Shown here in pieces: positions 48,351 through 56,535 of a DNA stretch of 64,000 nucleotides (position 1 is its first letter; each line of letters opens with the position of its first letter). The notes beneath the pieces were generated by a model. The model did not search any database. It saw only the letters and a program-made list of their open reading frames with translations, and was not told the DNA's origin. The DNA is from JAGNLM01 sp964439835 (lineage in GTDB: Bacteria > Pseudomonadota > Gammaproteobacteria > JAABTG01). Made by a program: the position numbers and the translations under genes. The DNA lies in NCBI GenBank assembly GCA_964439835.1, contig CAYTPQ010000007.1, positions 1 through 64,000 of the forward strand, written 5' to 3'.

Positions 48351-48662
48351 ATGAAGAGCTTCCTGCTGGTCGTGGCCGGCGTCGTGCTCGGGGCCCTGGC
48401 GATGTTTCTGCTGATGCCCGCCGCGGTGGGCGTCGGCGCCGGGGTGGGTATCGTGACGGGTCTGAAGGCCGGCGCCTGCCTGACGGTCGAGGCCGCCAAG
48501 GAGCGCGGCTTCATCACGAGCGCGCAGGTCGGCGAGGTGCTGCGCGCCGCGGGCGAGCAGATCGCGTCTTCGGTGCAGGGTGCGGAGAAGCCCGCCCTTG
48601 CCGGGGGCGACGCGGAGTGCGCGAAGCTCGTCGCCGATCTGAAGAAGGCGCCCGCAAAGTAA
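48351..48662 (+). CDS. Small membrane-anchored protein
   Basis: A 103-residue protein. A long hydrophobic N-terminal region (about 4-40, FLLVVAGVVLGALAMFLLMP) forms one or two helices or a signal anchor, and the rest is soluble, with two cysteines (near 43 and 90) that could pair. The middle segment, VEAAKERGFITSAQVGEVLR, is a predicted helix. No domain known to me. The ATG at 48351 is preceded by a GAGGTAGCG ribosome site. It lies 78 bp after the lipoprotein gene and may belong to the same operon. Confidence 0.65.
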   Translation: MKSFLLVVAGVVLGALAMFLLMPAAVGVGAGVGIVTGLKAGACLTVEAAKERGFITSAQVGEVLRAAGEQIASSVQGAEKPALAGGDAECAKLVADLKKAPAK

Positions 48663-48767
48663 CGCCTCGGGCCGTTAGGTTCGGCCTGTCGGGCGGCCGC
48701 TGTCCGGCCGTTCCCGGAAGGACGATCGTGACCGGTCGGTGCGGGGCGTCAGGGTGAGGTCAGGCGC

Positions 48768-49586
48768 GTGTTCTACTGGATCTACGACATCCCCACGGCG
48801 CAGCTCGCACTCCTGATCGCGGGGACGTTCGTCGGTTTCTTCTGGGTCGGCAGCATCGTCATCCGGCCGATCCTCCGCGCCTTCGTCCGCGGCCGATCGA
48901 GCACCAACGACATCGTCGGCTACGTCCTGTCCTGCTTCGGCGTGTTCTACGGCCTGTTGCTCGGCCTCATCGCCGTAGCCGCGTACCAGAACCTCAACCG
49001 GGCCGAGGAGAACGTCGCGCGGGAGGCGGTGGCGCTCACCGCGGTCTTCCAGGACCTCTCGGCCTATCCGGACCCCCTCGCCCAGGAGCTGCGGGCAGCC
49101 CTTCGCGACTACTGCGCTTTCGTCATCGAGACGGCGTGGCCTCTGCAACGCGAGGGCATCGTCTCGGCGGAGGGGATCCGGAAGGTCCTCGCGTTACGCG
49201 ACCGCCTGCGCACGTTCGAGCCGCAGAGCCTGAGTCAGGCCGTCTTCCATGCGGAGACCCTGCGCCAGTTCGACGCCTTCTACGAGGCGCGCCGCACCCG
49301 GCTTCACGATGTGCACAGCGGGATCCCGGCAGTGATGTGGTACGTCGTGATCGTGGGCGCCGTGATGAACCTGGCGATCGTCTGGATGTTCGACGTGCGG
49401 TTGCTGACCCAGCTGGCCCTCGGCGGGATGCTGGCCTTCTTCATGGGCACCATGATCTTCCTGATTGCCGCTATGGATAACCCCTACCGGGGCGAGGTCA
49501 GCGTGACTCCCGACGCCTTCCGGGAGGCATACGCGATCATGGCCGGCGAGGCCGGCGCGTCGCCCCCGCGCGAGCCCGGCCGCTGA
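48768..49586 (+). CDS. DUF4239-like membrane protein
   Basis: A 272-residue protein with four helices: two N-terminal (about 10-30 and 50-72) and two C-terminal (about 190-240), around a soluble helical middle (75-185). The first loop, RGRSSTNDIVGYVLSCFGVF, and helix two, YGLLLGLIAVAAYQNL, match DUF4239, which has been compared to bestrophin-like channels. No ion-selective residues can be assigned. The start is GTG at 48768, after a GTGAGGT sequence. It stands alone; the next gene is 113 bp downstream on the same strand. Confidence 0.78.
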   Translation: MFYWIYDIPTAQLALLIAGTFVGFFWVGSIVIRPILRAFVRGRSSTNDIVGYVLSCFGVFYGLLLGLIAVAAYQNLNRAEENVAREAVALTAVFQDLSAYPDPLAQELRAALRDYCAFVIETAWPLQREGIVSAEGIRKVLALRDRLRTFEPQSLSQAVFHAETLRQFDAFYEARRTRLHDVHSGIPAVMWYVVIVGAVMNLAIVWMFDVRLLTQLALGGMLAFFMGTMIFLIAAMDNPYRGEVSVTPDAFREAYAIMAGEAGASPPREPGR

Positions 49587-49699
49587 GGTGGGGAGGGTGA
49601 TGGCTCGGGCTGAGGGGTGCGGTTGATCGACGGCGAGGAGCGCCCGGAAGGTTTCGGCGGCTGCGCGTTCCCGAGGCAGGGGCACTGCCGGGAGAGGTC

Positions 49700-50392
49700 A
49701 TGGCCGAGTTCGAGGTTCAGAAGCTGGAGGGCATGCAGTACGTGGAGATCCACCTCCACGACGAGATGGTGCGTGCCGAGGCCGGGGCGCTGAACTATCT
49801 GACCGGCGACATCACCATCTATTCCTCTCTGGTCCCGTCGCTGGGCACGGTGATCAAGTCGCTGCTCGCCGACGAGGCGATCTACCGGCCGGCCTACACC
49901 GGCACCGGGGTGATCACCCTGGAGTCCTCCCTGGGTGGCTATCACGTCATCGAGCTGCGGGGCGAGACCTGGTTCCTGGAGCGCGGGGCCTACTGGGCCT
50001 CGGACGGCGCGGTGGACGTCAGCTTCCACCGCGAGCGGATCCTCACCTCGCTCAAATTGGGCGAAGGTCCCATCTATCTGCGGACGCGGGTGAGCGGCCG
50101 CGGGAAGGTGGCGTTGACCACCCGGGGGCCGGTCAAGGAGATCACCCTGGAGAGCGGTCAGTGCATGGTCGCGGAAGGCCGCGCGGTGATTGCCCGGAGC
50201 TCGGAGGTGGCTTTCCGGTTGAAGCGACCGACCGAGAACCTGCTCGGCCGGATCACCGCGGGCGAAGGCTGGTGGGTGCCGGTGTACGAAGGACCGGGGA
50301 GGATCCTGCTCAACCCCAGACCGTACTGGCGCTACTGGGTCATGGTGGAGAAGCGGGGGGAGGTGGATCGGCCGTCGAGGGCGACGTTCTGA
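49700..50392 (+). CDS. AIM24/TIGR00266 family protein
   Basis: A 230-residue soluble protein of the AIM24 family, folded as a beta-rich double-psi-like barrel. It shows the family pattern: VEIHLHDEMVRAEAGALNYL near the start, GYHVIELRGETWFLERGAYW, and VYLRTRVSGRGKVALTTRGP-like strands, with ITLESGQCMVAEGR near the end. The family is named after a yeast mitochondrial protein, and the bacterial function is unknown. The ATG at 49700 follows a GGAGAGGTC ribosome site. The gene is convergent with a DUF3597 gene. Confidence 0.85.
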   Translation: MAEFEVQKLEGMQYVEIHLHDEMVRAEAGALNYLTGDITIYSSLVPSLGTVIKSLLADEAIYRPAYTGTGVITLESSLGGYHVIELRGETWFLERGAYWASDGAVDVSFHRERILTSLKLGEGPIYLRTRVSGRGKVALTTRGPVKEITLESGQCMVAEGRAVIARSSEVAFRLKRPTENLLGRITAGEGWWVPVYEGPGRILLNPRPYWRYWVMVEKRGEVDRPSRATF

Positions 50393-50421
50393 GCCTCGCC
50401 GTCGATCCACCACCGCCGGGC

Positions 50422-50823
50422 TCAGTCGAGGAGCTCCTTCGGCACGTTGCCGCCGTTGTCGGCGAGCTTCTGCAACACCGTCTTGTGCAGCCACATGTTC
50501 ATCTGCGCGGAATCACCCATCCGCTCGGCGGGGCAGCCGAGCTCCGTGGCGAGCGCCTTGCGGGCTTCGTAGCTGTTGTCGATGTCGAGCAGCCGCAGCA
50601 GGTCGGCGATCGAGCGCTTCCAGTTGAGCTTCTGCGGATGCGCTGCGGCGAGCGCTTCCAGCTTGGCGACCACGTCAACGACCGAAATGGCCGTCGGCGG
50701 TGGTGCGGCGGGCGCCCCGCCTGCAGGCGGCTGGCTCGCGGTGGCGGCGGCCGGGGCCGTGGCACCGGTCTCGGCCCTGGCCTCGAATCCCAGCTTCTCG
50801 AGAATCGTAGCGAAGAAACTCAT
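50422..50823 (-). CDS. DUF3597 family protein
   Basis: A 133-residue cytoplasmic protein. The first 45 residues start MSFFATILEKLGF and lead into an alanine/proline-rich linker. The DUF3597 domain follows: ISVVDVVAKLEALAAAHPQK, NWKRSIADLLRLLDIDNSYE and MNMWLHKTVLQKLADNGGNV in order, ending PKELLD. The domain is a helical bundle of unknown function, widespread in proteobacteria and often encoded alone. ATG 50823 is chosen; the longer frame upstream is not like the family. It is divergent from the kinase-like gene, 219 bp away. Confidence 0.88.
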   Translation of the reverse strand: MSFFATILEKLGFEARAETGATAPAAATASQPPAGGAPAAPPPTAISVVDVVAKLEALAAAHPQKLNWKRSIADLLRLLDIDNSYEARKALATELGCPAERMGDSAQMNMWLHKTVLQKLADNGGNVPKELLD

Positions 50824-51042
50824 GTGCGTGTCCTCTCGATGGATGATGGCGGAACGGGGTTTGTACCACCCGCCTCCTGGAAAGTCATGTCGGGAGAAAT
50901 GGGACGACGAGTCGTCAGCGAGTCGACGTTCGGGGACACTGATGGCCGGCGGCGAAGTCGGGGGGCGGACGCTGATCTTGATTGCGCGGGCTCTGGTAGA
51001 CTCCCCAGACTTCTCTGGCACCAAGGCTGTCATTCAGACCGC

Positions 51043-52485
51043 ATGCACCACTTCGCTCGTCCCCTGAGTATTTCTCTGCTCGCCTCCCTCTCCCTGACGG
51101 CGCTCGCGACGGACAAGGTCGTCGGCGACCGCCACACCTTCACCTCGCCGAACGGCGTCACCGAGACCTGCGTGGCCCTCACGAAGATGCCGGGCGGGGT
51201 GTATTCGGCCGATGACCGGGCGCAGGAGAGCGCGCTCTGCGCCCTCGACATCTACGACCGGCACGTCGCGCTGTGTCCGAAGCTCAAGAGCACGAGCCCG
51301 GGGACCTTCGTGTACGAGCTGAGGAAAGGACCGTTCGCCGGCGACCAGCAGGGCTTCGAGGCGAAGGTCTGCCCGCGCGGCGACATCGTGGTGCCGGAGG
51401 CCGACGGGCCACCGGCCGGGTTCAAGGTCACGATGAACGCGAAGGGCACGAGCGGCACCTTCGCGACCGCCTCACTCCTCTATTATCACTTCGCGCGCTA
51501 TCTCGACGCCTCGGTACGCGTGCCGGTCAGCGTCTACCGCAGCATCGACCGCAAGGCCCACGAGCAGCGGGTGACCCAGCGCGGCCTCGCCCTCTCGGCG
51601 GGCAAGAAGCCGCTGGCGATGAACCACGCCGCCTGGCAGGCGCTCGACGCAGTGGAGAAGAGCCCGGCCTCCTACCCCGAGACGGACGAGCTGTTCACGG
51701 CCGACCGCACCCGCGTGCAGGGCGTGCTGCAGCACGTGCGCGGCAAGCGCTACGGGCCGGAGCTGAACGGCACGCGCAAGTCGGGCTGGGGCGAGGGGCA
51801 GAACCGCGACTTCCAGGAGACCGCGCCGTTCCTGGCCCTGCGCAGTGAGAAGCCTCTGGAGGAGGCCATCGCCGAGGGCCTGGCGAAGGCGCAACGCGAC
51901 CCCACGCTGAAGGCGGCGATGAAGGGCGGTGTCTCTGCCGAGCAGATGGCGTACTGGATGCAGGACCTCACCGAGATCACGCTGCTCGACTACATCTTCA
52001 GCCAGCAGGACCGGGTCGGGAACATCGACTACGTGGCGTACTGGCACTGGGCGGAGGAGGGCGGGGTACGGCTCGCCGAGGCTGGGGACGCGGGTCCGCC
52101 GGCCGCCGCTGCTGGCCGTAATCCGCAGCTCATCCGGCGCACCTGGCTGAACGACAACGACGCCGGCGGCAAGCTCAAGTACGCCAACTTCACCAAGAAG
52201 ACCGGCATGCTGGAAAAGATCCGCCACTACAACCCCGAGACCTACCGCCGCCTGATCGCCCTGGACAGCGACTTCGCGGCGAAGGGCAAGCTCTACGCCC
52301 ACCTGCGTGACAGCTTCGGGCTGACCGACGCCCAGCTCGGCCAGGCAGTCGCGGCGACGCGCGAGGCCGCCGCGACCCTGCGCGCCACCTGCCAGGCGGG
52401 CCGGCTGCGCTTCGACCTGGACCCCGACGCCTTCCTGGCGACCGGGAAGGCGGTGGCGCACAAGGTCAACTGCGAGAAACCCTGA
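51043..52485 (+). CDS. Exported protein with a possible kinase-like fold
   Basis: A 480-residue exported protein, signal peptide about 1-22 (ending ALATD). The sequence is unlike common families, but it has a row of features seen in Fam20C/HipA-type kinases: a possible ATP lysine in GFKVTMNAKG (Lys128), a helix then VRVPVSVYRSID (near 158-169), a candidate catalytic loop DYIFSQQDRVGNIDY (Asp323, Asn327, Asp329) and a candidate metal motif WLNDNDAGG (368-376). Six or more cysteines suit an extracytoplasmic protein. Assignment is by eye and could be wrong. It is followed 3 bp later by a metallophosphoesterase gene, so the two are coexpressed. ATG 51043 opens the signal peptide. Confidence 0.55.
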   Translation: MHHFARPLSISLLASLSLTALATDKVVGDRHTFTSPNGVTETCVALTKMPGGVYSADDRAQESALCALDIYDRHVALCPKLKSTSPGTFVYELRKGPFAGDQQGFEAKVCPRGDIVVPEADGPPAGFKVTMNAKGTSGTFATASLLYYHFARYLDASVRVPVSVYRSIDRKAHEQRVTQRGLALSAGKKPLAMNHAAWQALDAVEKSPASYPETDELFTADRTRVQGVLQHVRGKRYGPELNGTRKSGWGEGQNRDFQETAPFLALRSEKPLEEAIAEGLAKAQRDPTLKAAMKGGVSAEQMAYWMQDLTEITLLDYIFSQQDRVGNIDYVAYWHWAEEGGVRLAEAGDAGPPAAAAGRNPQLIRRTWLNDNDAGGKLKYANFTKKTGMLEKIRHYNPETYRRLIALDSDFAAKGKLYAHLRDSFGLTDAQLGQAVAATREAAATLRATCQAGRLRFDLDPDAFLATGKAVAHKVNCEKP

Positions 52486-52488
52486 CGG

Positions 52489-53520
52489 GTGGCCGAGGTG
52501 CTGGTCAGCCGCCCCCTCCGGAGCTCATCCATCGCGCTCGCGCTGCTGGCCGCGCTCCTGCTGCTCGCGGGCGCCGCTCGCGCGGCAGCCCCGCCGCTGC
52601 GGGTCGCGGTGATATCGGATCTCAACGGCGACTATGGCTCGACTGAGTATGAGTCCACGGTCGACGGCGCGGTGCGGCGGATCCTGGCGCTGAGGCCGGA
52701 CCTGGTCATCAGCACGGGCGACATGGTCGCCGGGCAGCGCCGGCCGCACCTGACGCGGGCCGAGGTCGAGGCCATGTGGCGGGCGTTTCACGGCCACGTG
52801 AGCGAGCCGCTTGCGAAGGCCGGCATTCCGCTCGCTGTCACACCCGGCAATCACGACGGCTCGGCCTACCCCGGCTTCGAGCTCGAGCGCCACATCTACG
52901 GTGAGCAGTGGCAGGCGCGAAGGCCGGCCGTGGCGTTCGTGGACGCCGACCACTACCCCTACTACTACGCCTTTGCGGTCGCGGACGTGCTGTTCGTGTC
53001 GCTCGACGCCACCACGCTCGGCGAGCTGGCGCCGGAGCAGATGGCCTGGCTGCGGGAGCTGCTCTCCCGACAGGGCGGGGGCTACCGGCAGCGCATCGTG
53101 TTCAGCCACGTGCCGCTGTGGCCGTTCACGCAGGGGCGGGAGCGGGAGTTCATCGGCGACCCGGCGCTCGAGCAGCTGCTGCGGGACGCGCGCGTCGACC
53201 TGTACCTGAGCGGCCACCACCACGCCTTCTACCCGGGCCACAAGGGCGGCATCCATCTTGTCAGCCAGTCCTGCGTGGGCGCCGGGCCACGCCGGCTCAT
53301 CGGCAGCGCCGAGCGCTCTGCGCGCAGCATCACCCTGATCGAGATCGACGGCGCAGGTCTGCGGGTCGCCGCCCTACAGGCCCCCGACTTCACCCGGCCC
53401 ATCGACTGGGCCACCCTGCCGGCGCGCATCCGCTCCCGGGCCGCGGAGCTGATCCGCGCGGACCTGGCGGAGCGGCGGTTGGAGCCGCTCACGGTGCAGG
53501 GCGCCGCCGCGGCCCGGTAG
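52489..53520 (+). CDS. Exported metallophosphoesterase
   Basis: A 343-residue calcineurin-like phosphoesterase. A signal peptide (about 1-33, ending ARAAAP) precedes the metal-binding motifs in order: ISDLNGDYGS (asparagine in place of the usual histidine in DxH, known in one subgroup), STGDMVAGQ, TPGNHDGS, FSHVPLWP and LSGHHHAFYPG. It would hydrolyse phosphomonoesters or diesters, or nucleotides, outside the cytoplasm. The GTG start is 3 bp after the kinase-like gene, implying translational coupling. The start at GTG 52489 lacks its own clear ribosome site, consistent with that. A nucleotide-transporter-like gene follows 50 bp later. Confidence 0.88.
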   Translation: MAEVLVSRPLRSSSIALALLAALLLLAGAARAAAPPLRVAVISDLNGDYGSTEYESTVDGAVRRILALRPDLVISTGDMVAGQRRPHLTRAEVEAMWRAFHGHVSEPLAKAGIPLAVTPGNHDGSAYPGFELERHIYGEQWQARRPAVAFVDADHYPYYYAFAVADVLFVSLDATTLGELAPEQMAWLRELLSRQGGGYRQRIVFSHVPLWPFTQGREREFIGDPALEQLLRDARVDLYLSGHHHAFYPGHKGGIHLVSQSCVGAGPRRLIGSAERSARSITLIEIDGAGLRVAALQAPDFTRPIDWATLPARIRSRAAELIRADLAERRLEPLTVQGAAAAR

Positions 53521-53570
53521 CCGGGATCCCTTCGGCGCCCTTCGACAACCGCCCGTGGAGACGCAAGCGC

Positions 53571-54905
53571 ATGTCCGTTGAGGCGAACACGACCCCCCTG
53601 GAGCGGTTCCTGAATGTCTTCACCGAGGTCAGGTCCGGAGAGGCCGTCTCCGCGCTGCTGCTGGCGCTCAATATCTTTCTGATCCTGACCGCCTACTACG
53701 TCCTGAAGCCGGTGCGCGAGGCGCTGATCCTGGCGGGCGGCGGGGCCGAGATCAAAAGCTACGCCGCGGCCGGCCAGGCCCTGCTGCTGCTCGCCGCCGT
53801 GCCCCTTTACGGCTGGCTGGCGAGCCGCGTGTCCCGGCGCGTGCTGATCAACGGCGTCACCCTGTTCTTCGCCGGCTGCCTGCTGCTGTTCTACGGCCTC
53901 GCGCAGCTGCACGTGCCGCTCGGCGTGGTCTTCTTCCTCTGGGTCGGGATCTTCAACCTCATGGTGCCGGCGCAGTTCTGGGCCTTCGCCAACGACCTGT
54001 ACACGCCGGAGGCCGGCAAGCGTCTCTTCGTCATCGTCGCCTTCGGCGCCTCGCTCGGGGCCGTGGCCGGCAGCTACGTCGACTCGCTCCTCATCGCCCC
54101 GCTTGGCGTCTACCAGCTCATGCTGGTCGCCGCCGGCATCCTGGCGCTCAGCCTGCTGCTGACCAACGGCGTGGACCGGCGCGAGCGCGCCCGCCGCCGG
54201 GATACGGCGCCGAACGCCGCCGCGGCCGGCGAGGCGGAGGAGCCGCTCAAGGAGGGCGGCGCCTTCGCGCTGGTTTTCCGCACCCGCTACCTGCTCCTGA
54301 TCGCGCTCCTGATGCTCGTGCTCAACTGGGTGAACACGACCGGCGAGTACATCCTCGGGCGCACCGTGGTCGCAGCGGCCGACCAGGCCCTGGCGTCGGG
54401 CGGGGCAGGGGGGCTCTCGAAGGAGCAGTTCATCGGCGCCTTCTACGCGGACTTCTTCACGGTGGTGAACATCGTCGGGCTGCTGCTGCAGCTGTTCGTG
54501 GTCTCGCGGGTGCTGAAGTACTTCGGGGTCGGCGTGGCGATCCTGGTGCTGCCGCTGATCGCCCTCGGGGGGTATCTGATCGCGGCCTTCTACCCCGTCC
54601 TGGCGATGATGCGCTGGGCCAAGACGGCGGAGAACGCCACCGACTACTCGGTGCAGAACACGGTGCGCCAGGTGCTGTTCCTGCCGACCACCCGGGAGCA
54701 GAAGTACAAGGCCAAGCAGGCGATCGACACCTTCTTCGTGCGTGCCGGCGACGTCCTCTCGGCCGTCCTGGTGTTCGCCGGCACGACCTGGCTTGCCCTG
54801 TCGACCCAGGGCTTCGCGCTCGTCAACGTCGCCCTGGTCGTGGTCTGGCTCGCCCTCGCGTTCCTGATTGGCCGGCACTACCGGCGCCTGGCGGGGACCG
54901 CGTAG
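53571..54905 (+). CDS. Npt1/Npt2-type nucleotide transporter-like MFS protein
   Basis: A 444-residue inner-membrane protein with about 12 helices. The N-terminal region, ALNIFLILTAYYVLKPVREA with LILAGGGAEIKSY, is characteristic of the group that includes nucleotide (ADP/ATP) translocases of obligate parasites and their free-living homologues. Other motifs are VPAQFWAFANDLYTPEAGKR, ENATDYSVQNTVRQVLFLPT and REQKYKAKQAIDTFFVRAGD (each separate). Free-living bacteria have such proteins with unknown substrates. ATG 53571 was chosen; 220 codons of open frame upstream overlap the phosphoesterase gene. It lies 50 bp after that gene and may belong to the same operon, so a link to phosphate or nucleotide chemistry is possible. 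Confidence 0.78.
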   Translation: MSVEANTTPLERFLNVFTEVRSGEAVSALLLALNIFLILTAYYVLKPVREALILAGGGAEIKSYAAAGQALLLLAAVPLYGWLASRVSRRVLINGVTLFFAGCLLLFYGLAQLHVPLGVVFFLWVGIFNLMVPAQFWAFANDLYTPEAGKRLFVIVAFGASLGAVAGSYVDSLLIAPLGVYQLMLVAAGILALSLLLTNGVDRRERARRRDTAPNAAAAGEAEEPLKEGGAFALVFRTRYLLLIALLMLVLNWVNTTGEYILGRTVVAAADQALASGGAGGLSKEQFIGAFYADFFTVVNIVGLLLQLFVVSRVLKYFGVGVAILVLPLIALGGYLIAAFYPVLAMMRWAKTAENATDYSVQNTVRQVLFLPTTREQKYKAKQAIDTFFVRAGDVLSAVLVFAGTTWLALSTQGFALVNVALVVVWLALAFLIGRHYRRLAGTA

Positions 54906-55020
54906 GCGAGGGCGGCCTCGCCGGCCGGCAGAGGGTATCCCTGGACACGCCCGGATGCCCCCTCAGTTACCGCGATGTCGCGGGCGTGGCGCACGGGACG
55001 CACGGGCGGACCAGTTCTCC

Positions 55021-55049
55021 TTCATACAAGGACAAATACGCGTTATATT
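55021..55049 (+). promoter_or_regulatory. Promoter of the AAA ATPase gene
   Basis: TTCATA (55021-55026), a 17-bp spacer, and TATATT (55044-55049) form a good sigma-70-type promoter in an A+T-rich patch. A GGAGGAGGAG sequence follows at 55056-55065. Confidence 0.6.
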
Positions 55050-55094
55050 CACCTTTGGAGGAGGAGAATAAGCGATCTGACGGAGGCTCTCGCC

Positions 55095-56423
55095 TTGCTT
55101 CTGAAGGAGGCCCTTACAGAGAAGCTCGCGGAGTCGCTCACCGGGCCACTGCCCCGGGGAACGCCGCGGGTGGTTTACGGCGCCACCGGCCTGCCCGGTA
55201 AGGCCACCGCGGTGGTCGGCATGCGCCGGGCGGGCAAGACGACCTTCCTGCACCAGATGCGGCGGGAACACCTGGAGAAGGGTGCGGCACGCACCCACCT
55301 GCCCTACCTGAACTTCGAGGACGAGCGGCTCTCCGAGCTCACGGCGCGTGACCTCGGCTTTCTACTCGAGGAGTATGCACGGCGGGTACCCGATGCCCGC
55401 GAGGGGGGGACCGTCACCTGGTGCTTCGACGAGATCCAGGTCGTCCCGGGCTGGGAACGCTTCGTGCGACGGCTGCTCGATGGGGGCGGCAACGACGTCA
55501 TCGTCACTGGCTCCTCAGCCGCGCTGCTGTCACGGGAGATCGCAACCGCGCTGCGCGGTCGTGCCTGGGAGGTCCCCCTGTTCCCGTTCAGCTTCACCGA
55601 GGCCCTGCGCCACTCCGGGCAGCCCATCCCTCAGGATCCCGCGTTTCTCACCAGCTCAGAGCGGGCGAGGATCGAGCGCGCCCTCGCGGACTGGCTCACC
55701 GCTGGTGGCTTCCCGGAGGCCCAGGCTCTGGAGGGCGCGTCCCGGGCGCAGCTGCTGAGGGACTATGTGGACGTCGCGATGCTGCGCGACGTCGTAGAGC
55801 GGCATGGGGTGAGCAACGTCACCGGCCTGCGCTGGCTGGTCCGACAGCTGCTCGGAAACTCGGGAGGCCTGTTCAGTGTCGAGAAGTTCTATGCCACTCT
55901 CAAGAGCCAGGGCATCGCCATCTCAAAGGACACCGTGCATCAGCTGCTCGGACACCTGGAGGATTGCTTCCTGATCCGGATGGTCTGGATGGAATCCGCC
56001 TCCGAGCGGCAGCGGATGGTGAACCCGCGCAAGGCCTACCCGGTGGATCCCGGGCTCATTCCCGTCTTCGACCGTGCGGGCCGACTCAACCTCGGTCACG
56101 CGCTCGAAACGGCTGTCCTGATCGAGCTCGAGCGGCGGCGCTGCACAGTGACGTACGTGCGCACCACCGGGGGCTACGAGGTCGACTTTCTCGCCCGGGA
56201 CCCAGAGGGCCGGCAGGAGCTGATCCAGGTCTGCTCTGACGCGAGCGACCCTGCCACCGCCGAGCGTGAGCTGCGGGCCCTGGTCGATGCCGAGACGCGC
56301 TACCCGGGCACAACCCGACGCCTGCTGACCCTCACTCGCGACGGTCTGCCTGCCGCCTTGCCCTCCGGCGTGACCGCACAGCCCGCTTACGAGTGGCTTC
56401 TCGCGACGACCGGTACGGCTTGA
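55095..56423 (+). CDS. AAA ATPase with DUF4143 domain
   Basis: A 442-residue cytoplasmic ATPase of a family that is common but little studied. Walker A is VGMRRAGKTTFL, Walker B is WCFDEIQVV, and a sensor helix follows in VTGSSAALLSREIATALRGR. The C-terminal half is the DUF4143 domain with VRQLLGNSGGLFSVEKFY and a PD-(D/E)XK-like end, GHALETAVLIELERR, GYEVDFLARD. Some members act as nucleases or in stress tolerance. I chose TTG 55095, which has GGAGG 8 bp upstream; a CTG at 55074 after a stronger Shine-Dalgarno is possible. The A+T-rich leader and lone position suggest it was acquired separately. Confidence 0.8.
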   Translation: MLLKEALTEKLAESLTGPLPRGTPRVVYGATGLPGKATAVVGMRRAGKTTFLHQMRREHLEKGAARTHLPYLNFEDERLSELTARDLGFLLEEYARRVPDAREGGTVTWCFDEIQVVPGWERFVRRLLDGGGNDVIVTGSSAALLSREIATALRGRAWEVPLFPFSFTEALRHSGQPIPQDPAFLTSSERARIERALADWLTAGGFPEAQALEGASRAQLLRDYVDVAMLRDVVERHGVSNVTGLRWLVRQLLGNSGGLFSVEKFYATLKSQGIAISKDTVHQLLGHLEDCFLIRMVWMESASERQRMVNPRKAYPVDPGLIPVFDRAGRLNLGHALETAVLIELERRRCTVTYVRTTGGYEVDFLARDPEGRQELIQVCSDASDPATAERELRALVDAETRYPGTTRRLLTLTRDGLPAALPSGVTAQPAYEWLLATTGTA

Positions 56424-56535
56424 CTCCGCTATCAGGCCTGCGAGAGGGACGAGAGATGATGGGGCGGACGCGGCCTCCCGGTGCGTCAGCGGGCAACGGC
56501 ACGGGATGCGACCAGCTCCGGCCGGAGATGCTGGT

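Noticed and set aside
50161..51042. Upstream extension of the kinase-like gene
   Set aside because: It overlaps the AIM24 gene and the DUF3597 gene on the other strand; the ATG at 51043 starts a good signal peptide.
52908..53570. Upstream extension of the nucleotide-transporter-like gene
   Set aside because: The extra 220 codons overlap the metallophosphoesterase gene in another frame and do not resemble transporters; the ATG at 53571 gives a normal N-terminus.
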